A stretch of DNA of 64,000 nucleotides, taken from Ulota crispa. Lineage: Eukaryota; Streptophyta; Bryopsida; Orthotrichales; Orthotrichaceae. The notes under the pieces are model-generated. The model was not told where the DNA came from, searched no databases, and worked only from the letters and a program-made list of their open reading frames with translations. Shown here in pieces: positions 48,006 to 60,229 of the stretch; the stretch's first letter is position 1; each line of letters starts with the position of its first letter. The stretch is taken from the NCBI GenBank assembly GCA_963920765.1, contig OY987251.1:13953219-14017218 (forward strand), given 5' to 3'. The translations under genes were made by a program, and so were the position numbers.

Positions 48006-49690
48006 TGCCTGTTTAAACTCGATAGAAACAAGTCAACTTGAAGTTGACACGTGGGATTTGGAAAAGAGCAATTGTTTAAAGAAAGGGGCGGTTGCTGGGA
48101 GGGTCAACATGGAGCAAGAATTTTGGAGCCCTCTGTTTCAGCCATTTTTAAAATTATTTTTGATTACTTTCTTCCCCTACCGCATACAAATTTGGAATAC
48201 CACGTTTTAATAAACTTACAATGCCTTGTTTGAATCGAAGAAAAAGACTGTTTTCAAAAATCTGGCGAAGAATCTGATAATGTTTCAGACTGTCTTGGTG
48301 GAGCACCCAAGGAAGCACGAATAAATATAAGAGACAAATACAAAGGCCGAGCATGTGCACAACAAAGCAAAAAAACCACAGGAGGAATTATTTATCAATT
48401 GCAGGCATGGGCAAGAACTAAACAACCCTTCAAAACTCTTATCTAAACATTTCAACCAAACATGAAGTACTCTTTGATGCTGCAATTAAGTATACTAAAA
48501 GATTTGGGTTGATTTTGATTGAAGGACCATAGCGGCTATACAACCAATCAGTCTACCACACTAACTAATATTCTTACGCAAAGAAATATTCTGCCAATCC
48601 CCTACATCCAACTATCTTATTCACTAAACACCAAGGAGGACGTTTCTCGTCCTGTGGTTGTGAAAAACTTAGTATGACATTAAAAAAAGTCGTTTTTCAA
48701 AATGATCATAGATATGATGTCTATCATGGAAGGCTAAAGATTACCTTAGATGCACTCATATGTTTGGGTAACCCAAATTGTGAGAAAATTCAGAGACGGA
48801 TTGTTATGTCCCAGGCCGCCCTTCTTGTGAGAACACCATGCGCTGTTGACTTCTACAACTTTTGAAAATAATATTGTAATAGTCGAGCAGTTGCAGTTGC
48901 CACACCATTGAAGAACAATGAAGATGGACAGGCACAGTCACTTATCCGGGGTTGAAGGATTCGTACTGAATTAAAAACCTCACTAACTATGTTTGCTTAG
49001 GTGGTTCTCTCTATCACAATTGAAACCTTCTGAGTACCATATATGCACTAATAAGAGCAAAAATGTCAAACTCCGAGTAATTGAAGCAGAAAGCAACAGA
49101 GCAAGGGACACCAAAACTACAACAGAAACAGAGTATACACAAAAAAAAAGTTCCAACAAAGTAAAAGAAACAGAAAGATGTTTTCCAAGTAAACTCAGTG
49201 AATTAGATTACAACTCAGAATGGTTTTAAGTCTATAATTACAACTGGATGCGACAAAGGCAAACCAGGAGAAACCTCGTTTCACGGTTTTAACAGCTTTG
49301 CTCACAGCAACGTTTGCTATGGTCGAACAGACTCCTCATCTACTCCTAAACTATACAATTACCGAAGTAGTAGATTTACAAAACAGTGCAAATATATACT
49401 GTAACTCCGGCACTTTTCTAATAGTTTTCTCTCTGCTTTATTCTACCACAGCACATGTTCAAGAGCCTCGTTAAATTTGTGCACCGAAGTCGGAAAAGGA
49501 GCGTTACAATCGTGCGCTCAGGTTGTAAGTTGAAACCGGAATACGCCTAGAAATGTTCTGTTCTAGAATAACCTCCACAAAAAATGCAAAATTGGAGTCG
49601 AGAACCGTTGACAGCAATGGGAAAAATTGAATCTGCTCTCTGTTTTGAGAAAGGATGACTAAAGCAACTGTAAAGTGACTAAAATGATGA
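48006..49690. other. Region downstream of ERF without a recognised gene
   Basis: The portion adjoining the ERF stop probably includes its 3' UTR (minus strand). Short open frames at 48674-48865 and 48993-49229 match no known family. No tRNA or other RNA gene was recognised. Confidence 0.4.
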
Positions 49691-51099
49691 TCACCATGAA
49701 CGACAGCTCCGTTTCAAAGACTCCTCGAAAAGGTCTGCACTGGACCAAGACCTCTTCATTCCACTTCGGAGAACATCCATAACCTGTCGTCAAAAATAGC
49801 AAATTCATAATTAGTCAGATGGAAATCTACATAAGTTCAAATTAAAGCAAAGCTTCACTAAAAAGTGCCATTCTTGGTATAGTATGACCAAAAGTTGGAT
49901 GGTTGGTATACCTGATGAGAGTACCCTTGAGGGATTTGCTGCTGGAAGTAGTGATTGTAATAATTCGGCACGGCTGCAATGCGCTGCCGAGCTCCCAAAA
50001 GCTGAGCCATTTGCATCAACGGCGACAAGCAAGGCTCCTGCATAGCTTGTTGCAACCACAACGCAGTCCGGAACTGAAGCTCCGGAGACAGAGCACCGGG
50101 GAATGCATGCGAGCTGCCGTGGCTGAATTCTGGTTGCGAGTGAGTAGCAACTGGTGGTGAAGATTGCTGCGGTGACGACAGCGGCGACGACGACGACGAC
50201 TTCGTAGCAGCAGCTCGTGACACCGGCGCGCGTTCAGTTCCACTCGCTTGCTTAGCTTTAGCAGAATAAAGATTAGCTCGAAGGGGGAAGTTCAAAAGCG
50301 CTTTACACCCACGCATCTCAAACGCTGCTTGATCATAAGCACACGCCGCATCATATGCCGTGTCATAAGTACCCAGCCAAATACGCGCGCCATTCTGAGC
50401 TGAATCTCGAATCTCCGCGGCGAATTTGCCCCAAGGACGGCGCCTAACACCTCTGAAGTTCAACGGCTTGGGTGAATCGGGCTTCACACTAACTCTAGAG
50501 CCACTCTCCGAGCTCTTCAACGTCGTGCTGCTCTGCCGCACCGGCGCGGCTAGCTGCGGCACTACTCGTGCTTGCTTCATCTTCGGACTGGTTTGCTCAG
50601 ACGCCGATTCCGGAGTATAATCTTGCAACACGCTTCGCACGAACATGTTCTCTGATTCCTGCTCTGAGGATGAGGACTCTATAGAGTTGTATGTGGTGTC
50701 GGAAACGGCAGGCACTGCAGGGCTAAGTATCGGGCCAGGCACCCAATAGCTAGATGGTAACATGAGATTAGGCAAAGTACGTCCGGTTCGGTTACTAATC
50801 ACGGCTTCTCTCGAGTCACTAGATTCGCCTAACCCACCGATCTCTGATGCCCACATCGACTCCTGCGCCGCCGCGTCACTAGCTCGTGGTGATACCAGTG
50901 GCGACACTAGACTCTTCAGAAACGCCTCCGTGCTCAGATTCCCCTGGTTATTATTCCACTGCAAAAAATGCTCCTCTGGGAGACAACTGTCGACGTCGTC
51001 TTCTAGCAAGTACTGCCGGAACTCCTCGATCATGCCCGCTGCTGCCGCTCTTGGGACAGTCGTGGGTGGATTCAGGTTACAATACGGTAACACAGCCAT
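49691..51099 (-). CDS. AP2/ERF transcription factor, ERF type with [13 protein letters not shown]2 domain
   Basis: This is a single-AP2 nuclear transcription factor of the ERF subfamily, expected to bind GCC-box-type DNA. One AP2 domain spans about residues 215-273: [19 protein letters not shown], then [27 protein letters not shown] and LNFPL. The WGKF signature resembles group IX (ERF1/ORA59-like). Ser/Gln-rich, low-complexity flanks may include activation regions. The start is the ATG at 51099; the frame upstream opens only with GTG. I favour two exons, 51099-49912 and 49783-49691 (426 residues), because CAG|GTATAC and TTTTTGACGACAG|GTT bracket a 128-base AT-rich intron-like stretch in phase 0, and the second exon encodes [13 protein letters not shown] before ending at TGA. 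Reading through the intron instead stops at 49858 after TKNGTF (413 residues). Confidence 0.9.
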
Positions 51100-51102
51100 G
51101 TT

Positions 51103-51129
51103 GACAGACAGACAGACAGACAAACAAAC
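51103..51129. repeat. GACA microsatellite in the ERF leader
   Basis: About four and a half GACA units followed by CAAA units lie directly upstream of the ERF ATG (TCTG/TTTG repeats on the coding strand). Length variation here would change the 5' UTR only. Confidence 0.85.
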
Positions 51130-51262
51130 GTCTAGATTCACTATAGAAAAGTTTATCTAGCAATCGATCGGGTGGGTTATGAAGGTCAACTCCAGAGCAC
51201 TGAACTATAGAAATGTGGTGGGCGAATCAGTAAGGATTATGAACTGAAGACTTATAGTAAGC

Positions 51263-51269
51263 TTATAAA
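51263..51269 (-). promoter_or_regulatory. Candidate TATA box of ERF
   Basis: On the minus strand CCTTTATAAGC lies about 165 bases upstream of the ERF ATG, a plausible distance for a TATA box. The motif is nearly palindromic and common by chance, so confidence is low. Confidence 0.3.
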
Positions 51270-52392
51270 GGGGACTTCGAGACTGGACTCGTCGATCAGA
51301 TCGATCAGGAAGAGTGATCGATAAAGGTTTTGATGCAGTGGCTGAGCGAGCTACGGCACTGAATTGTCTGAATGGAAGTGCACAAGAGTGAGACGACTCT
51401 GAAGGGTGAGGCTTTAAGTTATGAGAGGTGGGTTTTCAGTAAATGAGCTTTTGGAGCAACTTCAGATGGATGACGTCTCCATCGACGACGACCTGGGTTG
51501 AAGAGGAAAGTAATAGTAGCCTAGTTGTACGAGGGTCAATCCTCGGGGCCCACTGGGTTGGAGGTTTTGCCACCGGACGTATTGAAGAATTTCAACGGCA
51601 CTTTTCTTCGAGTACCCTCGTGTACAAGTTACTCATCCCACAACGCAACAGCAACACCCCCCTGAATGATTCCTTACCCATTTCCTAACCAATTTCCAGT
51701 GTCAAAAAGGTAGTGCATGCCACTCTGGGTCTGTAGCCTCTATGGTCTATTTTCTAGATTTCTAGCCGACTAGCTCTGTGTCGCTGCTGCTTTTGCAACT
51801 CATCTAGCATGGCGTGGTGAATACTGGACGATGGCCCCTGTTTCCTTGATGCAATCAGCCGCTTTTACTGTGGTGGTGAATTTTGGGTTTGGTTTACTGC
51901 ACTTAAGTCGATATGGGCCGGCGAAAAGTCGGGATTTCTTACAAGCAAGGGTTAAAAGTAATAATTTGCCCCGTATTCTGGGCTCAGCTTACGACACATA
52001 CGTCAATGTGAGGGCAGAGTGGAAAAGCTCACTTTTTTTTACAGACAATTGTAAACTGTAAAATAATTATTTGCCCCTGTTCTGGTGTTGTTTAGTGCAG
52101 GTTTTTTTGGGGTCAAGATAGAGCAACTCGCATTCAAGAATGCAAGCAAGGAAGGAAATTTCGCTACGAATGAGATGAATGAACGACCGGTTACATGTTC
52201 ATCCAATAAATTTACTAATATAAGTTATTTTCATCCAAACTTTGGCAAACCATGTGTTTGTTTGAGGAGGGATTTGGCAATTCCATCCATTTTGTATAAC
52301 CAATTTTTTTTAGTGTAATAGTAGTGACTACTTATTCATTAATTTGGGAAAATGCTTACATTCTAGGTCTTAGCACTTTTTTTCTTCCAAAG
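51270..52392. other. ERF upstream region, no further gene recognised
   Basis: Moderate GC content up to about 52000 fits promoter DNA of the ERF gene. Short open frames on the plus strand do not match a known family. Confidence 0.4.
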
Positions 52393-52636
52393 AACGCCGT
52401 ATTCATTGAATTGGGAATTTGTCGATTTTTTCCAATGAAATGAGATATATATCATCCATATCATCCATAACTACGCTCTGTTTGGACATAAAGTTCCTTA
52501 ACTTCTGAAATTTTGGACAAAATTCATTAAATAGGATTTAGGTGACCACCTTAATTCAAATTAAGGTGGATGTTTTGGCTTAAGGTGAGGTACAAAATGG
52601 TACCCATTGTTTTCCCAAATTATTGAATAACGCGTT
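52393..52636. mobile_element. 4-bp-family MITE, 244 bp, duplication not preserved
   Basis: The ends AACGCCGTATTCATTGAATT and AATTATTGAATAACGCGTT are family termini in inverse orientation. The flanks are AAAG and AATC, so no intact target duplication remains. Confidence 0.7.
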
Positions 52637-53284
52637 AATCATTATCAAATTGAGGTAAGATTTAGGCAAAAGTTTGCCAAGAAAATAAACCTTGGTTGAG
52701 TGGTATTGGACTACTGGTATCCTCCTTTGTAGTTTAACACTAAAAAAAGCCAGGTCTCTGAATCCGATCGTGAATTCAAAATTCCTTTCTATCTCTTGAT
52801 GGCAAATATCTAAGCTCTTACTGGGGCTCTTACATCCCCGTGACCGGTGAAAATCAAAGCTTTTCCATCCTAAAGCTTTCCCACCCTGACCCCACATCGA
52901 CGTACATCGACGTATGTGCAGTAAAACGAGCCGTAAATCTGGTTTTTTATTTTTATTTTTATTTTTTTACCGATTTTGATTTTTAATCTTTTAAAGTTCG
53001 TGATTTTAAAAGTCTGATTTTCTTTTTAGAGAACTGCCCCTTTGAATAGAAGGGCAATGATGAGGCGATACGGGATAGAGGGATCGGGGTAAGTGAGAGA
53101 CAGTCTGGTTATTTTCACCCAGCTGGGTTGGGCTTTGTGGCTGTAATCTCTCTGGCTTTTTAATCTTTATATGCATGTCTCCCCACTTAGCAGAATAATA
53201 AGTGCGAATGCAAGTGGGCTTTTCCGTACTTTCAAAGAGCCAGAGAGCTAAAGACGTGCCCTAGTTAAAAATTTGGAAACAGGA

Positions 53285-53372
53285 CCGGCATCCTAAATCT
53301 GTTCTTTTGACAGGTAATCAAGTAGAATACGAAAACATTATATACGTTAAAATAACAGATTTAGGATGCCGG
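53285..53372. repeat. 19-bp perfect hairpin
   Basis: CCGGCATCCTAAATCTGTT (53285-53303) and its exact complement (53354-53372) flank a 50-base loop. A partial third copy (GAGGATGCC) follows near 53392. Its function is unknown. Confidence 0.85.
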
Positions 53373-53459
53373 GCTTTTTCCGAGGTACATTGAGGATGCC
53401 CAAATATGGGTTATGAGTTGTATTGACATTTTCAGTTAAGATTGTGTTGTACACAGTTA

Positions 53460-53598
53460 GGGTGTCCTTCCATGTAAGGGGGGTGGGAGTGAAGCTCATT
53501 GTAGCTCACAGATATAATTGGTCAGGTAGGAGTTTTGGTATTTCTAAAGTGATTGGTTTTGGTGAGTTCCACGCATCCCCTCACATGGAAAGACGCCC
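53460..53598. mobile_element. Harbinger-like MITE, 139 bp, TTA duplication
   Basis: The ends are GGGTGTCCTTCCATGTAAGG and CCTCACATGGAAAGACGCCC, flanked by TTA at 53457-53459 and 53599-53601. Confidence 0.75.
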
Positions 53599-53601
53599 TT
53601 A

Positions 53602-56006
53602 TAAGGTCACACCAAATTTGCCTAAGAGTATTTTCATTGGTTGACAAAAAACAGTAGGACAGTGTGGCCGGAGGCTCTTTGCTCATCCCAGATCTCCACT
53701 GGTGGCACGGAGAGAGAAAAACTCTGACCGGCCACAATGAATGAGCGTTGAATGAACTCTCAGAGATGGGGAGTGGCCATGACTTGGGTTGCTTTTGGTG
53801 AGCTTGAAATCCACGCATTGAGAAATAGTAGGAAGTTATTTTGGGATGTTGGGTTGCACTGGCAAAGCAACTCATTCCACAACGACTAGTCTCACAGACC
53901 TGTGTACATCCTACTAGTGAATCTTTTGTCTTTAACCTTACCTGAGCTAGTTGAGCGTGTTAATTCTTACTCACCGGTGGACCTTCTAGCCTTGTCGTGC
54001 ATAATCAATCACGCTCTGCACTTTGTACAACCTGATATCGCGTCCCATTCTCCCCAGACGGGTGGAGATGCTCTAAGCATGTCAAAGTTGAGAGATGTCA
54101 AAGTTAAGAGAAAAGATTTTGAGAAACTTTTTTGTATGTGACACTGTAATATAATGCCAATGAAAAGGGCACCTGAATGTCATTAAATTTGAAGGGATTG
54201 CAATATTGCACGTTATTAGTATAGTGGTACAGTGGTCGGCTTGAATTGAAAGAGATCACTTGAAGAGAAAAACAAGCATTGATATGACTATTGACAAAGT
54301 ACTATCAACTTTTCTACTACCATGGATATCATCAATTGGAATTCTATACTTTTTGAAAGGTCAAAAGGGCAAGGACATGCATCTTTTAGAGGTAGTTCAC
54401 ATCACGTCTCAACTCTGAAGTCGCAAATCCCAATTACGTTTTCAAGATATAATTGATTGAGACTTGAGATGATGAAGATTGCAACGTACGACTTTGCATT
54501 ATATTACAATTTCCAATTCTTACGTCTTATTTATTTAATATTCTCATATGACTAACCAAATTATAAATTATGAAACAAGAAAGTAAGACTTAGACCTAAG
54601 AATTGAGTATAGCAAGAAGCCAAAACAGTAACCTGCCTTAAAAACCAAGCCCCAACAAATTTTTGTGTAAAGTCATAAAATGTTTTTAATGATATACTAT
54701 TGTTTTAAATTTTTTGAACCTAACAAAAATTGGCATATGGACTTGCAAAATCAAAACTTAGGAATCATGCTTCACATCATGATCCAAGTCCCAATTTTGC
54801 AAGGTCAATCAAATGTCACGTCTTAACTTTGGTGACTTGTATAGGGGCAAAAATAAACACCAAACAAGCTCCAAAATTGGATTGATTATTATTTTTTGCC
54901 AAATTCAACTCCTATATAGGAGAATCTTATTTCCAAAAAAAGAACTAGTGTCCACAATGACTAAAAGATGCTTAAAATGAGTCATTGAGGAGTGTAGATA
55001 ATTGTTATAGATGTACAAAATCCCATTTTTCTTTTTGGTGTGTTTCTTTACACCAACACTTCCAAAGAGTACTATCATCTAGGTATTGTAACACAATATT
55101 ATGATTATAGGAAAACTCTAAATCTCACCTTAGATTTAATGATTTTGATAGCATGTTTGTGTAGCCAAGGTGAATATATTTATTCAAGACTAAACCAAGG
55201 TCTCTTTAAATCCAAATGCAAATTCCAAAACTCTCATATTCAATCTCTTCCTTGGTGAATTTCTAAACTCTTACATTTTTGGCATATGAAAAGTTTGAGC
55301 TTCTTTGCCTTAACCTCATGAGCAAGATAATAGGAGTATAGAACCATTAAGTTTAGGGTGAGATTCAGTATTCTCCGTGACATTAAACTAAAGGTGTGAA
55401 TCCCCATTGTTTGGCAAGGGAGCATTGACTCCCCCATTGCCCCCGCTTGGATGAATGCCAACCATGGCTTTTTGTACTACTTTATGACTTTTTGGAGTCC
55501 AAGGTGAAAAAGCTCTGCTCTTTTGCATTCCAAAAGTTGTAAGAGTTTAGAAATTTAGTGTCAACAGATTGAATTCACAAATTTTGCATTTAATCTAGAT
55601 TCAAAGACCTTTACGTAGTATACATTGCATGACACTTATAACCAACAAGTCAACAACTCCTAAATTCAAGCAGATTATCTCTTGCTTTGTCAAGAAAAAA
55701 CTATTGATAGTCCAAATTTGCCAAGATGAAGCCCAAGTTTTGTTTTTCTTGTTGGTGGAATCACTTCTAAGGTACTGGGTATACATGTTGTGCTTTAATA
55801 TTTCTTTTTGTGACAATGGTTGTTGGTTACAATCATGGTTGTTACTTTGGGCAAGATTTGACTATTGGACAACATAATTGGACGCACAAAATAGATGACA
55901 CATACAAACGTGTCTGTCTGCTCTTGCTTTCAAGGCACTTTTAGGGTTTTTGACCTTTAAAAATGAATCAAGTTACAATTGTTCATTTTCACTATGTAAT
56001 ATGGCT
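53602..56006. other. Intergenic DNA without a recognised gene
   Basis: No convincing coding region, RNA gene or bounded element was recognised. Short open frames occur on both strands. Confidence 0.45.
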
Positions 56007-56010
56007 TTAA

Positions 56011-56936
56011 CCCTTAAAGGACTGAGCCATTTTTTCAATGAAAATCACTCAAAACTCTCACTTTTGGGGGGGTTAGTAAGAAGGTAATTTTTTTGAAAAT
56101 TTGGGAAATCCGACCGTAGGATCTTGCCCTAGACTGGATTAGGTATTTGTGGAAAAAAAATCAGGTCATTCTAGATGGACATGAGTGAGATATTTACGTC
56201 CAAAGTGAAAAGAAAAGTTTTTTTTCATGCAGCCCCAAAATTTCAAAAGCCTTTGACCATTACTACATGAAAATAATTGCTCTACGCAACTTTGCGCTTT
56301 ATTTTTCCCATGTAGGAGATCAAGTTAGCTATGTGTGGGAGAATTTTCAAATCAATTGGAACTACACTACACATGGGAAAAATCAGTAAGTAAAAAGGAA
56401 TAAAGAAAGAGTCAAATCACTAAATTGTTAAGATTTTAATTATTAAAATGAAAATTGCAAATCCTAATGGTCAAAATGTTGTGATAAACAATCTACATCC
56501 TTTGGTTTAATTTTTTTCCAAAATAATGAAAATTGAGTAAATTAAAGGTCTTCAAAGTTTATTTTAGAGTAGAGAATCCATACTGCCCGCAAACAAAAAC
56601 TCCTCATAACTTTGATCTCATTGATTGAAATTGAATGATTCAAAGCTTCTCACCTATAAAAAAATCTAAAGAACCAATTTCAGATTTTAGTTTAAAAAAG
56701 TTAAATTTTAAAGAAGTTTTTGGGTTGCCCATGCGGGCAGTCCTCCTGAACTTTTCATAAATTCTTGCGTAACTTCTTCAATAATTGTCAAAATGAGGAA
56801 AAGATTAGATGCCCACGTAGATTTTTGGATTCCCCACCTTTAATAAAAGTTTCAAAAGATTGCACAAAGTAGCTTATCCAAAGGTACATGCCCGAACTCC
56901 CACCTGTCCCCCAAAGGGACAATAATCCTTTAGGGG
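56011..56936. mobile_element. TTAA-flanked element, 926 bp
   Basis: TTAA at 56007-56010 precedes CCCTTAAAGGACTGAGCC; ATCCTTTAGGGG precedes TTAA at 56937-56940. Its interior aligns along its length with 58920-59899 (shared ATCTTGCCCTAGACT, ACTTCTTCAATAA-type and GGTACATGCCC blocks), and its right part with the arms of 38158-38877. Confidence 0.88.
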
Positions 56937-56940
56937 TTAA

Positions 56941-58915
56941 ATCCACGTATGTGACTTCATGTTGGCAACAATGAGTGTCACCATCATGTACAAAATAAGC
57001 TTTTATTATTGTTTTTTAATTGTTTTTTGAAACCAACTATGAGTTGACTAGATAGGATAGGCATGAGTTCAATTGGACACTTTGGATGAACGGAAAAGTG
57101 GATGGATTATGGGTGGTCCAATCACTTCAATGTGACAATCATGGTTACAAGTGCCCTGCACTATATAAACCTTGGAAGGGGATAAAATTGACCAACTCCT
57201 GAATAAGAGTGTGCCTTTACTTTTACCCTAAGGCCCCACCTGTAAAAAAAAAAGCAGAACCTTTCCGGCCTCGCTTAAATACATGAATGTGCAGTAGACA
57301 GAACCCTGGGCCCATTTCCATTCACCCAGGCGGGGGGTAATGACTAATGAGGGGCTCAGTTCAATCCGGCCCCAAATTTTCAACTTTCCAATCCATCCAT
57401 CAATCAATCAAACTATAATAAGCGAATGAAACTTGAGAAATAACAAGAGTGTAAACCGTCTCCCCTCATTTTCTGCACTTTTTTTTAATGTGGGGACCCT
57501 TCCTGCACCCCAGCCCAACAAAACAAAGGGACCGGGGTTCCTGTCGCCAAATCCTTGCCCCAGCAAAGCAAAGCATCACCAACAAAAAAAACTGAGGATA
57601 CAAATCAGCACACCAAGGCACAACTCCGGAGCCTTAAAACTGTGGACACATGGTGACCACTGATTCTCCCACACTCAATGGCCCCAATTTCTGCAACGCC
57701 CCTCTCCCCCTTGGGCCCTTGGGCCCTTGGCCAACATGCGTGGTTGCCATTCAAAAGCTCCCAAGTCAACTTGTTCGTTTCAACGACAGAATCTCTGGAC
57801 TAGACCAGCCTTTCAAAGCGCACCTTGTCAACCTAGCTTGGCAGTTTCTTTATTATATTGTTATAAGTTTTTTCTTTACAGGAATGTAATTTACTCAAAT
57901 AGGAAAAACTGCATAGTTCACAGCTTGACAACCTGGTTTGGCTGATGGAGAGAGAGTGGAGCGAGGGATCTTGTACAGTTGTGCAGTACCAAGTGGTAAG
58001 GGCCATGGGCGTGGACCTTGCAAGCTGGATTTCATAAAGTATTATTGCTAATGATAATAATAGAATTGTTACCAAGCCTTCCTAATCTCACTAGTAAGGT
58101 GCTTTTTGGTGTTGGAGGTGTTTTAGTGTGTGTCGTGGTGTTAACATGAGTCAATCTTACGGCCGAGCCTCCGTTGACAAGTGGCTACTGGGGAGGGGGG
58201 GTTTGGCTTGGTTTTGTTTTGTTTGGTTTTGTTTGCTTTGGTTGTCACGTTATGCTCCTTGTGTTGATAATTGGAGCAGCTCCACGCCTTTCAATGGAAA
58301 GAGAACATGGCAAGTGTTTTGGAGAGCCACAAAGCAGGTCACTTACAATAGCAGCTCCACCATTTTCAAAACACTCCCATCACATTCATATTAATTTTTT
58401 GTCTTTTGTCTTTGTCAATACCCTTCTTCTTTTCAACACTTTTTTATTGTATTCAAAGTATTTGAGTCCTTCTATGAACGCTAGTGTGGTTGGGAAAGAC
58501 CTCCACAATGGCATGAACGAGAGCTTGTACTGACTCTCCTTGTTCTTTGGAAATTGATTGTAGCTATGCAATGGAGGCCTAAACTCCAAGTCCTCCTACT
58601 AAACTGTAGGTTAAGTTTAGCTTTCCATCTACAGTAGAGCTGCTCTGAGGGTAAACCCAATCCAAACCTTGTGTTGGGGCTTAGCAATGGTGATTATAGA
58701 GCTTTGCCGCGTGGCCTTGAGCAAAGTGAGCAATACACTAGCTCATGCAACCCAATGTGTACCAGTAGAGAGAAACGTAAACTTTGTTTTGAGAGGATCT
58801 CTACTTTTGACTTCCAATTAGTCATCATTTCTTCAATAGCAATATACAAAGCAATTTGAAGAACTCTTGAGGGCTGCTAAAACTACTCAGTGTAGCTCAA
58901 GCTTTGTTATCCCCT
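56941..58915. other. Intergenic DNA with a GC-rich island, no gene recognised
   Basis: Between about 57240 and 57800 the sequence is GC-richer than its surroundings and has site-II-like repeats at 57711-57732, but I could not assign a gene to it. The last 100 bases resemble 13730-13780 inside the Harbinger-like element. Confidence 0.4.
57711..57732. promoter_or_regulatory. Cluster of site-II-like motifs
   Basis: TTGGGCCCTTGGGCCCTTGG contains overlapping TGGGCC motifs on both strands, like the TCP-bound site II elements of plant housekeeping promoters. No adjacent gene was identified, so its role is open. Confidence 0.3.
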
Positions 58916-58919
58916 TTAA

Positions 58920-59433
58920 CCCCTAAAGGACCAAGCCCTTTTTTCTTTGAAAATCACTGAAAAATTGCCACTTTTGGGGGAATGAGTAGAAAAGTAGGAA
59001 GAATTATTTTTTTGAAAATTTAACCATAAGATCTTGCCCTAGACTATGGGAGGTACTTGTGGGAAAAATTTCAGCTCATTCCAGAAGTAGAGGAGTGAGA
59101 TAATGACATCTGAAGTGAAAAAAAAGTTTTTTTCCTTGCTGCCCAAAAATCTCAGAAGCCTTTGATGGCTCCTATATAAAAAGAATTGCTCTACTCAAAG
59201 TTGAGGTTTATTTTTCCCATGTAGAAGACCAAGTTAGGTAAATGTAGGAGAATTTTCAAATGAATTGGAGGTGTGAATCATACTTTGTAAAATCTTGCAA
59301 TGCCATAAGGCCATGAAATTTGCATATATACTAGGCAAAGTTGGAGGATTTATGTAAAATTGAGAAATCTAAATTACTTTGATCCAAATGGTAAAATCCA
59401 AGGAATCTTAGTCTACTACTTGGAAAAAAAATG

Positions 59434-59477
<44 letters not shown>

Positions 59478-59899
59478 ACATACAAAGAACTCAAAAATGT
59501 AAAGTAACAAAGTTTACAAGGGGCAAAAGAAATGGAGGTTTGGGAGTCCCATACCTACCAGCAAACTAAAACTTCTCATAATTTTCATCTCATTAATCAA
59601 AATTGAATGATTCAAAGATGTCCACTTATATAAAAATCTAAAGAACCAATCTCAGATTTTTATTTAAAAAAAATACAATTTTGAATTTTTTTTTATGTTG
59701 CCCATCCTCGCTCTTTTTTAGAATGACATGCACAAATTCTTCAACAAATGTCGGAATGAAGAAAAAAGTAGATTTCCACGTAGATCTTTGAATTGCCCAC
59801 CTTCAATAAAAGTTTCAAAAAATCACACAAAGTAGATTAGCTATAGGTACATGCCCAAAATCCATTTGTTCCCCGAGGGGACAGTTGGTCCTTTAGGGG
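58920..59899. mobile_element. TTAA-flanked element, 980 bp
   Basis: TTAA at 58916-58919 precedes CCCCTAAAGGACCAAGCCC; TTGGTCCTTTAGGGG precedes TTAA at 59900-59903. It is related to 56011-56936 end to end, and includes a run of 43 A at 59434-59476. No transposase was found. Confidence 0.88.
59434..59476. repeat. Homopolymer run of 43 A
   Basis: An uninterrupted A tract inside the TTAA element, likely prone to length error in sequencing. Confidence 0.95.
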
Positions 59900-59971
59900 T
59901 TAAGATCACATCTCACATGCAAGGTGCATTGAACCAAGTTTACAGTTCACAAACTAGGACCCATTGTGAGA

Positions 59972-60225
59972 AACACGGTATTCATTAATTTGGGAAATGG
60001 CAATTTCCAATTTGTATGTCTTCTTAATTTGAAACTCTCATCTTAATCTTGTTTGACACAATTGTGAGAAAATAACTGATACTTTACAAATACTTTACAG
60101 ATGACTAATGTCTAAATCTGAATTAATCACAAAGAAGTGGAAATAAAATGGGTGTGACATGAAACGAAAATGTGACCAGAAGTCCCAAAATGTGCTGGAA
60201 TTCCCAAATTAATGAATATCGTGTT
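59972..60225. mobile_element. 4-bp-duplication MITE, 254 bp, GAGA
   Basis: The ends AACACGGTATTCATTAATTT and AAATTAATGAATATCGTGTT are inverted, with GAGA at 59968-59971 and 60226-60229. It belongs to the family of 404-554. Confidence 0.88.
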
Positions 60226-60229
60226 GAGA

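Noticed and set aside
59434-59476. Poly-A tail of a retrotransposon or processed pseudogene
   Set aside because: It lies inside a TTAA-bounded DNA element, with no retroelement coding sequence or target duplication beside it.
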